Assembly (NCBI GenBank): GCA_017798125.1 | Contig: CP059070.1 | Location: 806,001 to 870,000 of the forward strand | Origin: Cryomorphaceae bacterium | GTDB taxonomy: Bacteria > Bacteroidota > Bacteroidia > Flavobacteriales > ECT2AJA-044 | Length of the DNA: 64,000 nt | Direction: 5' to 3' | Shown: positions 28,601-35,054 of the stretch, piece after piece | How the letters are laid out: each line of letters opens with the position of its first letter | Numbering within the stretch: position 1 is the stretch's first letter | Notes under the pieces: model-generated | Seen by the model: the letters and a program-made list of their open reading frames with translations, nothing else | Told to the model about the DNA's origin: nothing | Database searches by the model: none | Translations under genes and position numbers: made by a program

Positions 28601-30677
28601 AATCACTTTATCCCAAACCGCCTTTACGTGCTCAGACGTTGGATCCAACACCATAACGGTGACTGCAACGGATGCTAGTGGAAACTCTGTGAGTTGCACG
28701 ACCACAGTGACTATTACAGACATGACGGGTCCGACCATTACATGCCCGAGCAATATCATAGCCAATAATGATCCGAATACCTGCGGGGCGGCGGTGACCT
28801 TCGCGGCTCCAGTTGCAGTCGACGGTTGTGGTACTGTTACCGTTACTCAAACGGATAATACGGGACTCTCTTCAGGAAGTACATTCCCGGTAGGAACGAC
28901 TACTCTAAGCTTTAGTGCCCAGGATCCATCCGGAAATACGTCTACGTGTAGCTTTGATATTACGGTAGTAGATACTGAGGCTCCACAAGTCTCTTGCCCT
29001 GCAACGGTCAACGCAAATGCACAATTTGGCCAGAGTTCTACGGTCGTCAATTATACGACCCCAACAGCTGTAGATAATTGTGGAAATGTTACCGTGAACC
29101 AAACTGCTGGAATTCCGAGTGGAGGGGTATTCCCCGTCGGAATTACGGTCAACACGTTTGAATTTACCGATCAAGCGGGTAATATGGCTTCTTGTTCTGT
29201 AGATGTAATTGTTTCGGATGGTTGGGCGCCACAGGTCCAATGTCCAAATGATATAACAGCCAATGTAGACGCTGGTCAATGCGCGGCGACAGTTACTTTT
29301 AATGACCCTGTAGTCTTAACTCCAGGCACGACAACTACAACGCGTATAGACAACAATACTAATCTTGTGTCAGGTAGTCAATTCCCGCTTGGTACAACCT
29401 TGATTCAGTGGCAGATTGCACGTCCAAATGGTAGTTCTTCGTTCTGCTCCATGTCCATAACGGTTGCAGACAATGAAAATCCGATAATCAGTTGTCCTCA
29501 GAACATTTCTGTTTCGAATGACGCAGGGCAATGTGGGGCAATAGTCAACTATGCGGTTCCAACAGCCACGGATAACTGTACCAATGTATCGTTAACCCGT
29601 ATCAGCGGCCCTGCCTCAGGAAGCGTGTTCCCGATAGGAACAACGGCGATTAGTTATCAAGCTACGGACGACGCGGGGAACACCAGCCAGTGCACGTTCA
29701 CCGTGACGGTTTCGGATCAGGAAGCACCTGTTTTGAGCTGCCCATCGAACATCACCGTTTCCAGTACGGGAAGTTCATGTAATGCGATCGTGAGTTATCC
29801 CTTCCCAACGGCAACAGATAACTGCCCGGGTCAAGTGACCATTGCGCAAAGCGGGAATAGCTCCAGTGGTATTTATCCGGTCGGGACTACATCGATAACC
29901 TTCACTGCGACGGATGCAAGTGGAAACACGAGCACGTGTAGTTTTAGTATTACTGTGACGCCTTCAATCACGGTAAGTCTAGGGCCGGCGGTTACAGAAT
30001 GCTCTGTGGCAACCTTAGTGCCACAGGCGCCATCCGGAGGAACGTATCAATGGAGCACAGGTTCTAACGCGAGTTTGCTTACAGTGACGCAGTCGGGCAC
30101 CTATTCTGTGACGGTTACCTATCCGGGTGGATGTTCGGCCAGTGACGCCGTTTCAGTGACCATCACAGGGAATCCGAACGTCAGCATTAGCGGAATGCCA
30201 CCGAATAATTTCTACTGCCTAGATCTTCCTGCGCTGACCCTGACGGGATCACCGGCAGGCGGAACCTTTAGCGGACCGGGAATGACGGGGAATTCGTTTG
30301 ACCCAGCGGCGTCTGGAAGTGGAACCTTCACGATTTTCTACAATTATACGGATGCGAATGGATGTTCGGGTCAAGCGAGCGAGCAGATCACCGTGCTGCC
30401 TTGTGACGTGAGTTTGGAAGAGGAACACAGCTTCCAGGTTCAGATGTTCCCGAACCCGACATCGACAGAAGTCAAGTTGGAGTGGACGTCTTCGCGACCC
30501 GGCGAAGTGGACATCCTGGTGGTCAATACCCTTGGGCAGTTGATGTACGAGCAGGCGCAGCCTAGCGGAAGCAGTAGCGTCACGATACCGGTGCACCAGT
30601 GGGCGAACGGACAGTACACGGTCCTTATTCAACACGAATACGGAGTCGAACGCAAACGACTTGTGGTACAACACTAA
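19608..30677 (+). CDS. giant HYR-repeat surface adhesin with T9SS sorting domain
   Basis: 3689 residues with a signal peptide (about 1-23). The order is: choice-of-anchor-like sandwich (24-160); Ig-like module (162-250); propeller-like region (331-725); cadherin-like and second sandwich region; second Ig-like module (1038-1123), paralogous to the first; four ~79-residue repeats each opening with a (D/N)(A/D)xFSYG-like strand (1127-1440). Next come 20 HYR-like units of ~80 residues (1440-3037; consensus DNISPTAxCQNVTVQLDAxG) and five canonical HYR domains (3038-3448; xPxxSCPxNI ... ATDNC). Ig-like modules and a type A T9SS sorting domain (3608-3689; MFPNPTSTEVKLEW) end the protein. The role is probably adhesion or surface layer. 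Base composition in the repeat zone is visibly more AT-rich than in neighbouring genes. Confidence 0.95.
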   Translation: MKHLYKAILIATAALLPFLSNGQDINWSFDTDGNGSNAQATSSNSAGVVATYTASGQVLVSGVFGTGADPHVFAQSPSTSSVTISFSQAVDLTSIQAGEFSSTKTWTATPTGGSNSAVSFSVGTSPSTKTLNWTGITSFTLSTSGGSNFAIDDFVIPISCNDPDVPVITATPSTVCPGSSSTLSWTGSLNSALNWVVYSGSCGGTQVGSTTNNSLQVTPSSTTTYYIRGEGDCVTPGSCGQATVTVTTTSSPSFTALADLCVDAGVQTGQGGGTPTGGVYSGTGVTDDGNGTTYSFDPATAGVGTHQITYTITSSGCPVSASDDVVVGCGPIATPSNLMFVANDGTNTNLYGYNATTGRVVPVAIPNPGSTGIARRFDIFEYNNKVYCAYFDEDFVTQIGAYDGRDVDFFGSISTNFDPETREFVVYNGDVYFTYEPSGDPRHVYKLDLTTETITDLTSATLNRAGMDGLVVYNDGTGDKLYFAGRAGSSGATDLYMWDGTTLSAAPNFSLYEPGRMAVYNGYIYMSASTSSTLYYNDTELYRYNGSGTSLVHAFADLSGTAATDPDPRDFITFDSKLFFVGGAGFNPGQYRLYSVNSSNTVTQEYSPTSGYAPQDLMVVGSNLYFGLNTASYPSQTYHFFRYNSAGNATNVTTGATNWNTSRFRNANAFGDGIAYQQDRGNGDEPQFLNLTTSTAAELADINSGTGDALQNNTINVFYVTLNQNTAPVVDVGNDLSILASTASATVVNSSLNVYELDDSQIDSAEVSFSSGFQAGDVLSATASGGISVSYNSTTGVLSLSGSASPSAYQTVLRTVAFDPTTTAGTRELLFTATDGSGNTSTVVHPTGKARYKVISGTVTTLDFASQPTGVPTSGTYVGSFSLSNANLGTVDFKTTDNGLSTAFASLALSFETDSFGFQYDNTGGRIEVHQVEEDPYEHPEYMALKFANDAEFVAFDAADDAFSFYDRYTITGFNDGVQVAQETIIGASSATTYIVSASGFASVDEIRIKGSDSFGGLYAGWGSFLDNFIFVQAACSDPDVPTVTFSPSTVCVGATATLNISGSLNDATAWHVYTGSCGGTSVGSTTGSTITVSPGTPSTTYYVRGEGGCVTAGSCGSVTITPTAVDDASFSYSASNYCVDASDPTPTITGTTGGTFSSTSGLSLNTSSGAIDVSASTAGTYSVTYTTAGSCPANSTVSVTITALDNAAFSYGSSSYCKDASDPSPTITGVTGGTFSSTVGLSIASNGTIDVSASTAGTYTVTYTTAGTCPNSSTASVTINNLDDASFSYGSTSYCVDASDPTPTISGLTGGSFSSTVGLSLSSSTGAIDVSASTPGTYTVTYTTAGTCPNSSNTSVTINALDDASFSYGQSEYCSTGSDPTPTITGLTGGTFSSGVGLSIASGSGAIDLSASTPGTYTVTYTTSGTCPNSSSTTVTVADDVTAVCQAVTLQLNASGSATLTTGAVDNGSSATCGIASYTLSQTAFSCSDLGGNEVTLTVTSNSGRTASCSTTITVVDNISPTAICRNVTVQLDANGNGSITTADVNNGSTDNCTIASYALSETSFTCSDLGSNTVTLSVTDNSGNVGTCMTTVTVVDNISPTALCQNVTVQLDADGNGSITTADVNNGSTDNCTITGYALSETSFTCSDLGSNTVTLTVTDQSGNYSTCMTTVTVVDDISPTAICQAVTVWLDASGNGSISVTDVNDGSTDNCSITGYSLSQTSFTCSNLGSNTVTLTVTDQSGNYSTCMTTVTVVDNISPTAICQNVTVQLDANGNGSITTADVNNGSTDNCTIASYALSETSFTCSDLGSNTVTLSVTDNSGNVGTCMTTVTVVDNISPTALCQNVTVQLDANGNGSITTADVNNGSTDNCTIAGYALSETSFTCSDLGSNTVTLSVTDNSGNVGTCMTTITVVDNISPTAICQNITVQLDATGNVSITGGQIDDGSSDNCTISSLTASPNSFTCSDIGANTVTLTVTDQSGNSSTCTATVTVEDNIAPNAQCQDFTDLLPFGGTYILSPASIDNGSSDACGIASYTISQTTFNATHLGANTVYLTVTDNNGNSSVCSSTFTLTSSPPDIICQDITVQLDATGAASITPNMVDNGSSSPYGVPLLMTVAPYNFSCQNIGANTVTLTATDSYGQSATCTATVTVVDQVAPQVTCQDVSIVLDASGSASISTSDVVQSSTDACGAVTLSLDKSTFDCTNVGSNVVTVTATDVNGNTSTCSATITVSDQTAPTALCKNVTIQLDATGAASLSTSDVDNGSSDVCTAVTLSLDKTSFDCSDIGVQTVVMTVVDAYGNTSTCSAQVSVVDHIAPQAQCQNVTLQLNGSGQANLTPSMVNAGSTDNCSIASYTLSKTSFDCGDLGTNMVTMTVTDASGNSSTCTATITVEDQVAPVLNCQSVTYSLINGQVTIDVNDFIVNASDNCSSVSLSANLSTFDCTQLGTFTIDITGVDAQGNSTTCSPSVTIVDNALPTAVCQNATLILDNSGQATLSAMDIDGGSSASCGGTLTYALSQTSFDCSHLGVNSVSLTVTDGNGNSATCTAQVTVVDNTPPVAMCQDINVVLDASGQATILPSSVDNGSSDVCGGVTLSLDQTQFTCVHLGTNSVILTVTDGSGNSSTCGATVTVLDQTPPAITCLNPTVTLNASGIVTILPNQMASATDLCGAVTLTASIASFNCSHAGSTVPVTLTATDASGNVSTCTSNVTVVDNNVPSVTCKNVTVSLDANGNASISTSDVVASSLAPCGVAGVTVSQSQFDCSDLGANSVVITVTGNNGQTATCSATVTVVDNMAPNVTCQNANIYLDANGQPVLTVTDLGLIFSDNCGVTGANYDISQFDCDNTGVQSLAIVVSDASGNTTTCTSQVTVLDTVSPTISCQNVSVQLDASGQATLASSDALVSGTDNCPGTTYALSKSTFDCSDLGTQLVTLTATDASGNQSTCDFVVTVSDQTPPSLVCSPTTFSIGTAGIVNLSSTSVVQSSTDNCSGTTITLSQTAFTCSDVGSNTITVTATDASGNSVSCTTTVTITDMTGPTITCPSNIIANNDPNTCGAAVTFAAPVAVDGCGTVTVTQTDNTGLSSGSTFPVGTTTLSFSAQDPSGNTSTCSFDITVVDTEAPQVSCPATVNANAQFGQSSTVVNYTTPTAVDNCGNVTVNQTAGIPSGGVFPVGITVNTFEFTDQAGNMASCSVDVIVSDGWAPQVQCPNDITANVDAGQCAATVTFNDPVVLTPGTTTTTRIDNNTNLVSGSQFPLGTTLIQWQIARPNGSSSFCSMSITVADNENPIISCPQNISVSNDAGQCGAIVNYAVPTATDNCTNVSLTRISGPASGSVFPIGTTAISYQATDDAGNTSQCTFTVTVSDQEAPVLSCPSNITVSSTGSSCNAIVSYPFPTATDNCPGQVTIAQSGNSSSGIYPVGTTSITFTATDASGNTSTCSFSITVTPSITVSLGPAVTECSVATLVPQAPSGGTYQWSTGSNASLLTVTQSGTYSVTVTYPGGCSASDAVSVTITGNPNVSISGMPPNNFYCLDLPALTLTGSPAGGTFSGPGMTGNSFDPAASGSGTFTIFYNYTDANGCSGQASEQITVLPCDVSLEEEHSFQVQMFPNPTSTEVKLEWTSSRPGEVDILVVNTLGQLMYEQAQPSGSSSVTIPVHQWANGQYTVLIQHEYGVERKRLVVQH
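22987..23930 (+). repeat. four ~237-nt tandem coding repeats
   Basis: Four consecutive units of about 78-79 codons, starting near 22987, 23224, 23458 and 23695. Each opens with a FSY(G/S) strand and carries YCxDASDPxPTI, GGTFSS and GTYTVTYTTAG motifs. Confidence 0.85.
23925..28718 (+). repeat. tandem array of 20 HYR-like units, exact 240-nt core
   Basis: Twenty units, each opening D(N/Q)xxPxxxCQ(N/D) and ending in a TATVTVV-like strand. Units from 24157 to 25596 keep an exact 240-nt period and differ by few bases. Bases 24261-24445 are identical to 24981-25165 (185 nt, offset 720 nt). Later units diverge in length and sequence. Confidence 0.9.
26565..26580 (-). repeat. palindromic GAT element
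   Basis: On the minus strand: stem GCGCC/GGCGC, loop TGC, trailer GAT. It is antisense to codons IAPQA in the giant adhesin. The protein context (xxAPxAxC) is conserved in neighbouring units, so part of this match may be due to the coding sequence. Confidence 0.4.
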
Positions 30678-30683
30678 GAGGAG

Positions 30684-30712
30684 AAGCCCCTGCATGTCGG
30701 GGGCTTTTTTTT
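30684..30712 (+). terminator. terminator after the giant adhesin
   Basis: Stem AGCCCC (30685-30690) / GGGGCT (30700-30705) with loop TGCATGTCG, followed by eight Ts. The loop is shared with the terminator at 1149-1180. Confidence 0.85.
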
Positions 30713-30728
30713 ATCGCGCCGTAGGCGC
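30713..30728 (-). repeat. palindromic GAT element (intergenic)
   Basis: On the minus strand: stem GCGCC/GGCGC, loop TAC, trailer GAT. It lies directly against the T run of the preceding terminator. The remaining intergenic stretch up to 30844 has a weak long-range inverted repeat (CAGAAC at 30733 / GTTCTG at 30785) and nothing else that I recognise. Confidence 0.65.
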
Positions 30729-30844
30729 AGATCAGAACACAAACCCCGTCAAGAGCGGAAATCCCCTAAGGTCGCCCGCCTGACGTTCTGTTGTCACTGA
30801 CTAGGTTAATCTTGTAGCGTACATTAGGGCACCAAGCTACAGTT

Positions 30845-33835
30845 ATGAAGAGAGCATTATGGACGGTTGTCGCGATTTTCGCGCTGGCCAATGTGAGTCA
30901 GGCGCAGGCGCGTTTGGAAATCAGCATCCTTTCGGGGAACGACGGCAAGCCGGTGGTCGGTCAAGTGGTCGAAATCAGCAATGGAGGGATAGGTTATTCC
31001 ATAGAGCGCGAAACGGACAAGCAAGGAAAAATCAAGCTGAGCGGACTGTCCACGAGCGGGACGTATCGGGTCGTGAGCCCGGAGACGCGCAAGTATTTGG
31101 CGGCCAATAGCGGGAGTTTTGCCCTTCGGTCGAATCAGACCCAGAGTGTCACGCTGATCTTGCTGGAGAAGGCCAATTACAGCCTCGAAGAGGTCACCGT
31201 TGTGGAGTCCAGCAATGTACGTATCAACACGGTCAACGCCGAGGTGAGCAGCGAGCTTACGGCTCGAGAGATCACGGAGCTACCCGTTGAAGGAAGGGAC
31301 ATTACCCGAGTGTTGTATCGTTTGCCGAACGTGACTCAAGCCACGGGATTTTACCCGGAAGCACCCAACGTGAGCATCAACGGCTCCAATGGGCTGTACA
31401 CGAACTACACCATCGACGGTCTGGACAACAACGAGAATTTCTTGGGCGGGCAGAAATTTGCCGTGCCCATCGGTTTTGTGGACAACATTACCGTGCTGAC
31501 CAACAACTACAGCGCCGAGTACGGGTGGACCGGAAACGGCGTTTTTGACATCACCACCAAAAGCGGAAGCAACACCAAGACTGGCGAGGTCTTCTACTTG
31601 GTGCGCCCCGGGCCCGTCATTGACGCATCGTCTCCCTACGCCCAGCGCGATTTGACGGGGAACGCCGTCAAGGATGGTTTTCAGCGCCATCAGTTGGGCT
31701 TTGGTTTAGGAGGGGCCCTACGGGCCGATGAGACCTTTTACTACATCAACGTCGAGCAGACTTTTGACCTCAAGGACAACCTCCTCAATGTACCTCAACT
31801 CGGGGTCAACGAAACGGTTCAAGGGCAAAACCGGTACACGTATTTGAGCGGAAAACTCGACCATTTCTGGAACACTCGATTCCGTTCATCGGTCCGAGTG
31901 AACGCCGGATTTGTTGGTGTAGAATTCCAGGGCGGTGGTCTTGAAGGGGGAGTGACCTTCCCCTCGGCAGGCTATACCCAGAATAGAAATTCGCTCTTGG
32001 TGGCCTCTAAGAACATCTATACCGGAGATGACTTTGTCAGCGAGACCAATCTTCAGTACAGCCGCTTTCAATGGAACTACGCCAATCCGAATAACCCCGA
32101 AGATCCGAACGTGACGGTTTTGGACCCAAATGAGCAGACAATCGCCCTGCTCGGTCACCCGGGCTTCGTCTTTGATCAGACCGAGAATACGGTCCAAGTG
32201 CAACAGAAATTCACGTGGTACAAGGATCGCCACACGATCAAAGCTGGGGGGATGGTCATCAGCAGTCAACACGATCTTTTTGGCGGTGGCAATCCGAACG
32301 GGAGCTATACCGTCAAGCTCACCCAGGATCAATTGGACGCCCTGGCGGCCAGCGGCATTGGATCCGACCTGGGCGTCGGAGACATTCCAAGCGATGTAGA
32401 GGTTTTGAACTACAGCGTAGAACTGCAGCAAAAGGCCTTTGGAGCACGACAGAACCGGTTCAGTCTTTACGTTGAAGACCTCATTGCCGTTTCTCCTAAA
32501 CTGAACGTGACCGTGGGCTTGCGCTATGACTACGACAACCTCTCCAAGGGCGGGAGCGACTCTGGTGATTGGAACAATTTAGCCCCACGTGTTAACGCGA
32601 ATTATCGCCTTGACGAAGTGAGCAGCATTCGCTTCGGTTATGGAGTTTTCTACGACAAGATCATCTACGCCATTTACAGCGACGCCTTGCAACAAAGCAG
32701 CACCTCTGAAGACTACAAAGCACAACTTCAGGCGCTCATAGACGGAGGACAGCTCCCTTCGAATACCGATATTGATGCTGTGACTTTTGACGGAAACTTG
32801 AGTGCTAATGTAGCCGGAGTGGACTACCTACAAGGGCCATCTGCCGATGACCTTCAGGGCCAACGCGAGCTCATTTTCAGCAATGAGCGTCGAATCCTCA
32901 ATCCCAACGGCTACGACAACCCCATCACCCACCAGTTCAATTTGGGCTATCAACGCCAGGTCAAAGGAAATATGCTTTTTTACGTCGACTTACTGCACAC
33001 GCGTTCGGAGAACCTATTCCGCGTGGTGGATGTCAATGCACCAGAAGCCTATCCGATTGACCCGGACGACGTGGAGGTAAGATCTCAAGCTGATGCGGAT
33101 GAAAGCAGAGATGTTCCCGTGTACGAGGGAAGCTATGCCGTGGCCAATGGAGATACTCTGCGCGGGGCGGCTCGGGGGGTCATCATGACGGAAACAGGCG
33201 GAAGCTCTCGGTACTATGCGGCCAACGTTAATTTGGTCAAGGAGAAAGGACAGGACAAGTATGCCTATCGATTAAGCTACACCCTTTCACGACTAGAAAA
33301 CAATACAGAAGACATCAATTTCCGAGCGCAGGATTCAAATAACTTCGAAGATGAATGGGGCCCGAGCATCAATGATCGAACCCACGTTCTCAATGCCCTG
33401 ATGTACTTCTTTCCATCGGATAAGTTTAGCATCAGTGTCGCCAGTTTGATTCAAAGTGGCCAGCCGATCAACCGTATTCCGGATGCGACGATTTATGGAA
33501 CAACCGACTTAAACGGTGATGGTCGTGCTTTTGGGGATGCCTATGTAGGGAATAGCGACCGGAGTCCCGGAGAGTCTCGAAACAGTGATCGATTACCCTG
33601 GAGCACGACCTTTGACTTGGGGGCGCAGTATCAATTTACGTTTAGTAATGGTGGACGAATGGAAATTCGGGCCGATATTTTTAACTTGTTCAATGCGGAG
33701 AACCTGAGTGGTTATAGCAACAATGCAACACAGAGCAATCAGATCCAAGTGGGTCCGGCGAGTTCTGGAGTATTGGTGCGCCGAAACGCAGCTCCTCCGC
33801 GACAGTTTCAATTCGGAATTCGATATCTATTCTAA
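30845..33835 (+). CDS. TonB-dependent receptor with carboxypeptidase-like regulatory domain
   Basis: 996 residues with a signal peptide ending SQAQA. An N-terminal Ig-like CarboxypepD_reg domain (about 24-115; GNDGKPVVGQVVEISNGG) is followed by the plug (about 120-250; VRINTVNAEVSSELTAREI, YTIDGLDNNENFLGG) and a 22-strand barrel ending in FQFGIRYLF. This subgroup (OMP/RagA-unlike, no SusD partner) is often annotated as an Oar-like protein. The substrate is not evident, and no SusD gene is adjacent. The stop overlaps a possible small ORF (TAATG). A palindromic element encodes ALRAD in the plug/barrel junction. Confidence 0.92.
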   Translation: MKRALWTVVAIFALANVSQAQARLEISILSGNDGKPVVGQVVEISNGGIGYSIERETDKQGKIKLSGLSTSGTYRVVSPETRKYLAANSGSFALRSNQTQSVTLILLEKANYSLEEVTVVESSNVRINTVNAEVSSELTAREITELPVEGRDITRVLYRLPNVTQATGFYPEAPNVSINGSNGLYTNYTIDGLDNNENFLGGQKFAVPIGFVDNITVLTNNYSAEYGWTGNGVFDITTKSGSNTKTGEVFYLVRPGPVIDASSPYAQRDLTGNAVKDGFQRHQLGFGLGGALRADETFYYINVEQTFDLKDNLLNVPQLGVNETVQGQNRYTYLSGKLDHFWNTRFRSSVRVNAGFVGVEFQGGGLEGGVTFPSAGYTQNRNSLLVASKNIYTGDDFVSETNLQYSRFQWNYANPNNPEDPNVTVLDPNEQTIALLGHPGFVFDQTENTVQVQQKFTWYKDRHTIKAGGMVISSQHDLFGGGNPNGSYTVKLTQDQLDALAASGIGSDLGVGDIPSDVEVLNYSVELQQKAFGARQNRFSLYVEDLIAVSPKLNVTVGLRYDYDNLSKGGSDSGDWNNLAPRVNANYRLDEVSSIRFGYGVFYDKIIYAIYSDALQQSSTSEDYKAQLQALIDGGQLPSNTDIDAVTFDGNLSANVAGVDYLQGPSADDLQGQRELIFSNERRILNPNGYDNPITHQFNLGYQRQVKGNMLFYVDLLHTRSENLFRVVDVNAPEAYPIDPDDVEVRSQADADESRDVPVYEGSYAVANGDTLRGAARGVIMTETGGSSRYYAANVNLVKEKGQDKYAYRLSYTLSRLENNTEDINFRAQDSNNFEDEWGPSINDRTHVLNALMYFFPSDKFSISVASLIQSGQPINRIPDATIYGTTDLNGDGRAFGDAYVGNSDRSPGESRNSDRLPWSTTFDLGAQYQFTFSNGGRMEIRADIFNLFNAENLSGYSNNATQSNQIQVGPASSGVLVRRNAAPPRQFQFGIRYLF
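31714..31729 (+). repeat. palindromic GAT element
   Basis: Stem GGCCC/GGGCC, loop TAC, trailer GAT. It encodes ALRAD in the TonB-dependent receptor, the same peptide encoded by the copy at 53331. Confidence 0.6.
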
Positions 33836-34077
33836 TGAGCAAGCAAAAGAGAAGTGGGCGACGTTTTTTGTTCCTGCTTTTCCTATTTCTATTAATTGCT
33901 TTCTTCTTTGTGATTTGTACTCGTTCTCCTTGGGAGTTTAATCGAGGAAATGGATTCCGAAGCTGGAGCAGTCTTCAATACGAGTTACCAACATGTCCAA
34001 ATTCGATCATTTTGAAAGCGTCTACTGGGTATTCACCCAGCTCTGTAATGATGAGTGTGCGCACTGCTACAACATGA
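33835..34077 (+). CDS. possible small membrane protein ORF
   Basis: An 80-codon frame whose ATG overlaps the receptor stop (TAATG). Its first ~28 residues look like a genuine membrane segment (basic N-terminus, then FLFLLFLFLLIAFFFVI). Its second half overlaps the start of the radical SAM gene in another frame, and the composition there does not look like a protein. It may be a real short membrane peptide or a chance frame in a 157-nt gap. Confidence 0.2.
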   Translation: MSKQKRSGRRFLFLLFLFLLIAFFFVICTRSPWEFNRGNGFRSWSSLQYELPTCPNSIILKASTGYSPSSVMMSVRTATT

Positions 34078-34922
34078 GCGGACCGCGCGGTGCGCGGATC
34101 TCCCTTGAGGACTGTTTAGCCATAGTCGATAATCTTCCCGAAAAAATGGATCGCTTAATTTTAAGCGGTGGTGAACCTCTTGCCGAACGCGAGAAACTCT
34201 ATGCGATTCTGGATAAGGTACGGGTGCGCTATGGCGATTCTGTTCAAATCATGCTTCAGACCAATGGCGACCTCCTGAATGAGGAGCGCTTGAAGACCTT
34301 GATCGAAAAAGGGGTGACCCGATTTGATATTGCCAGCATCGATCGTTTTCACAAACACAAGGGGGAACGATTGGGGCAAATTGCCGAGCTCTTTGCGAGT
34401 CAGGGAGTGCGGAGCGATAAGGATCCATTGATTGGAAAAGACGACCATGTCCGCCAGGACTTGACCTGGGGATATTGGGGTGCAACGGAAGACATGTGGC
34501 TGGGCGGTAATTGGGCTCGCGGTCGGGCGATGTTAACGGATGTCTGGAAGCGAGATCCCAAGCACAACCCGTGCGGAGTACTCAGTGGGGCAATTGGGTT
34601 CTTAGGCGGAAAGGAAGTGCCCATGGAGGTGAGTATTCAGCTCTGGGCGATCAATCCGTGTTGTCCTGGAACCAAGGACGCGATGGGAGACGCGCGAACC
34701 GAAAAGGTGAGCGAGGTGGTCGAGCGCGTGAGCAAATCAGCCGTTTTTCAACAGCTGAATGAAGGAAACCCTTGGGCGATGGGTGAGGCCATTGGTATTT
34801 CCGAAGATCACGCTCGTGCGCGAACAGAGGCTCTTGAGAATGTGTGCTTGTGGTGCGACGAGTTCTTCGACAAGCACTTTGACATGCGCACTTTAGCGGC
34901 AAGGGAAGACGTGATCTTGTGA
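33993..34922 (+). CDS. orphan radical SAM protein with C-terminal cysteines
   Basis: 309 residues. The 4Fe-4S/SAM motif is CNDECAHC near the N-terminus (the CxxxCxxC pattern), with LSGGEPL as the GGE motif and a QTNGDLL strand, all typical of the radical SAM barrel. The C-terminal half contains further cysteines (NPCGVL, NPCCPGT, CLWCDEFF) that could bind an auxiliary cluster, as SPASM/twitch domains do, but the spacing is not a standard one. There is no recognisable precursor peptide or partner enzyme. The neighbours are a TonB receptor upstream and an outer-membrane protein downstream. The reaction is unknown. Confidence 0.8.
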   Translation: MSKFDHFESVYWVFTQLCNDECAHCYNMSGPRGARISLEDCLAIVDNLPEKMDRLILSGGEPLAEREKLYAILDKVRVRYGDSVQIMLQTNGDLLNEERLKTLIEKGVTRFDIASIDRFHKHKGERLGQIAELFASQGVRSDKDPLIGKDDHVRQDLTWGYWGATEDMWLGGNWARGRAMLTDVWKRDPKHNPCGVLSGAIGFLGGKEVPMEVSIQLWAINPCCPGTKDAMGDARTEKVSEVVERVSKSAVFQQLNEGNPWAMGEAIGISEDHARARTEALENVCLWCDEFFDKHFDMRTLAAREDVIL

Positions 34923-34940
34923 AAAACGCCACGATTCGGC

Positions 34941-34956
34941 ATCGGGCCGTAGGCCC
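34941..34956 (-). repeat. palindromic GAT element (intergenic)
   Basis: On the minus strand: stem GGGCC/GGCCC, loop TAC, trailer GAT. It lies 18 nt after the radical SAM stop, in a gap that otherwise holds only the leader of the next gene. Confidence 0.65.
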
Positions 34957-35054
34957 AGAATGAAAAAACGCGCAAGTGCTCTTTTCGATTTCCCCTATTC
35001 GATGACTTGAGTACGGCCAGGGTTAAATTCGGAGAATGGCGTAACTTGGCTTTC

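Noticed and set aside
22987-28718. Regular repeats that could be mistaken for a CRISPR array
   Set aside because: Units are 237-240 nt, in frame and protein-coding; there are no short direct repeats with unique spacers and no cas genes.
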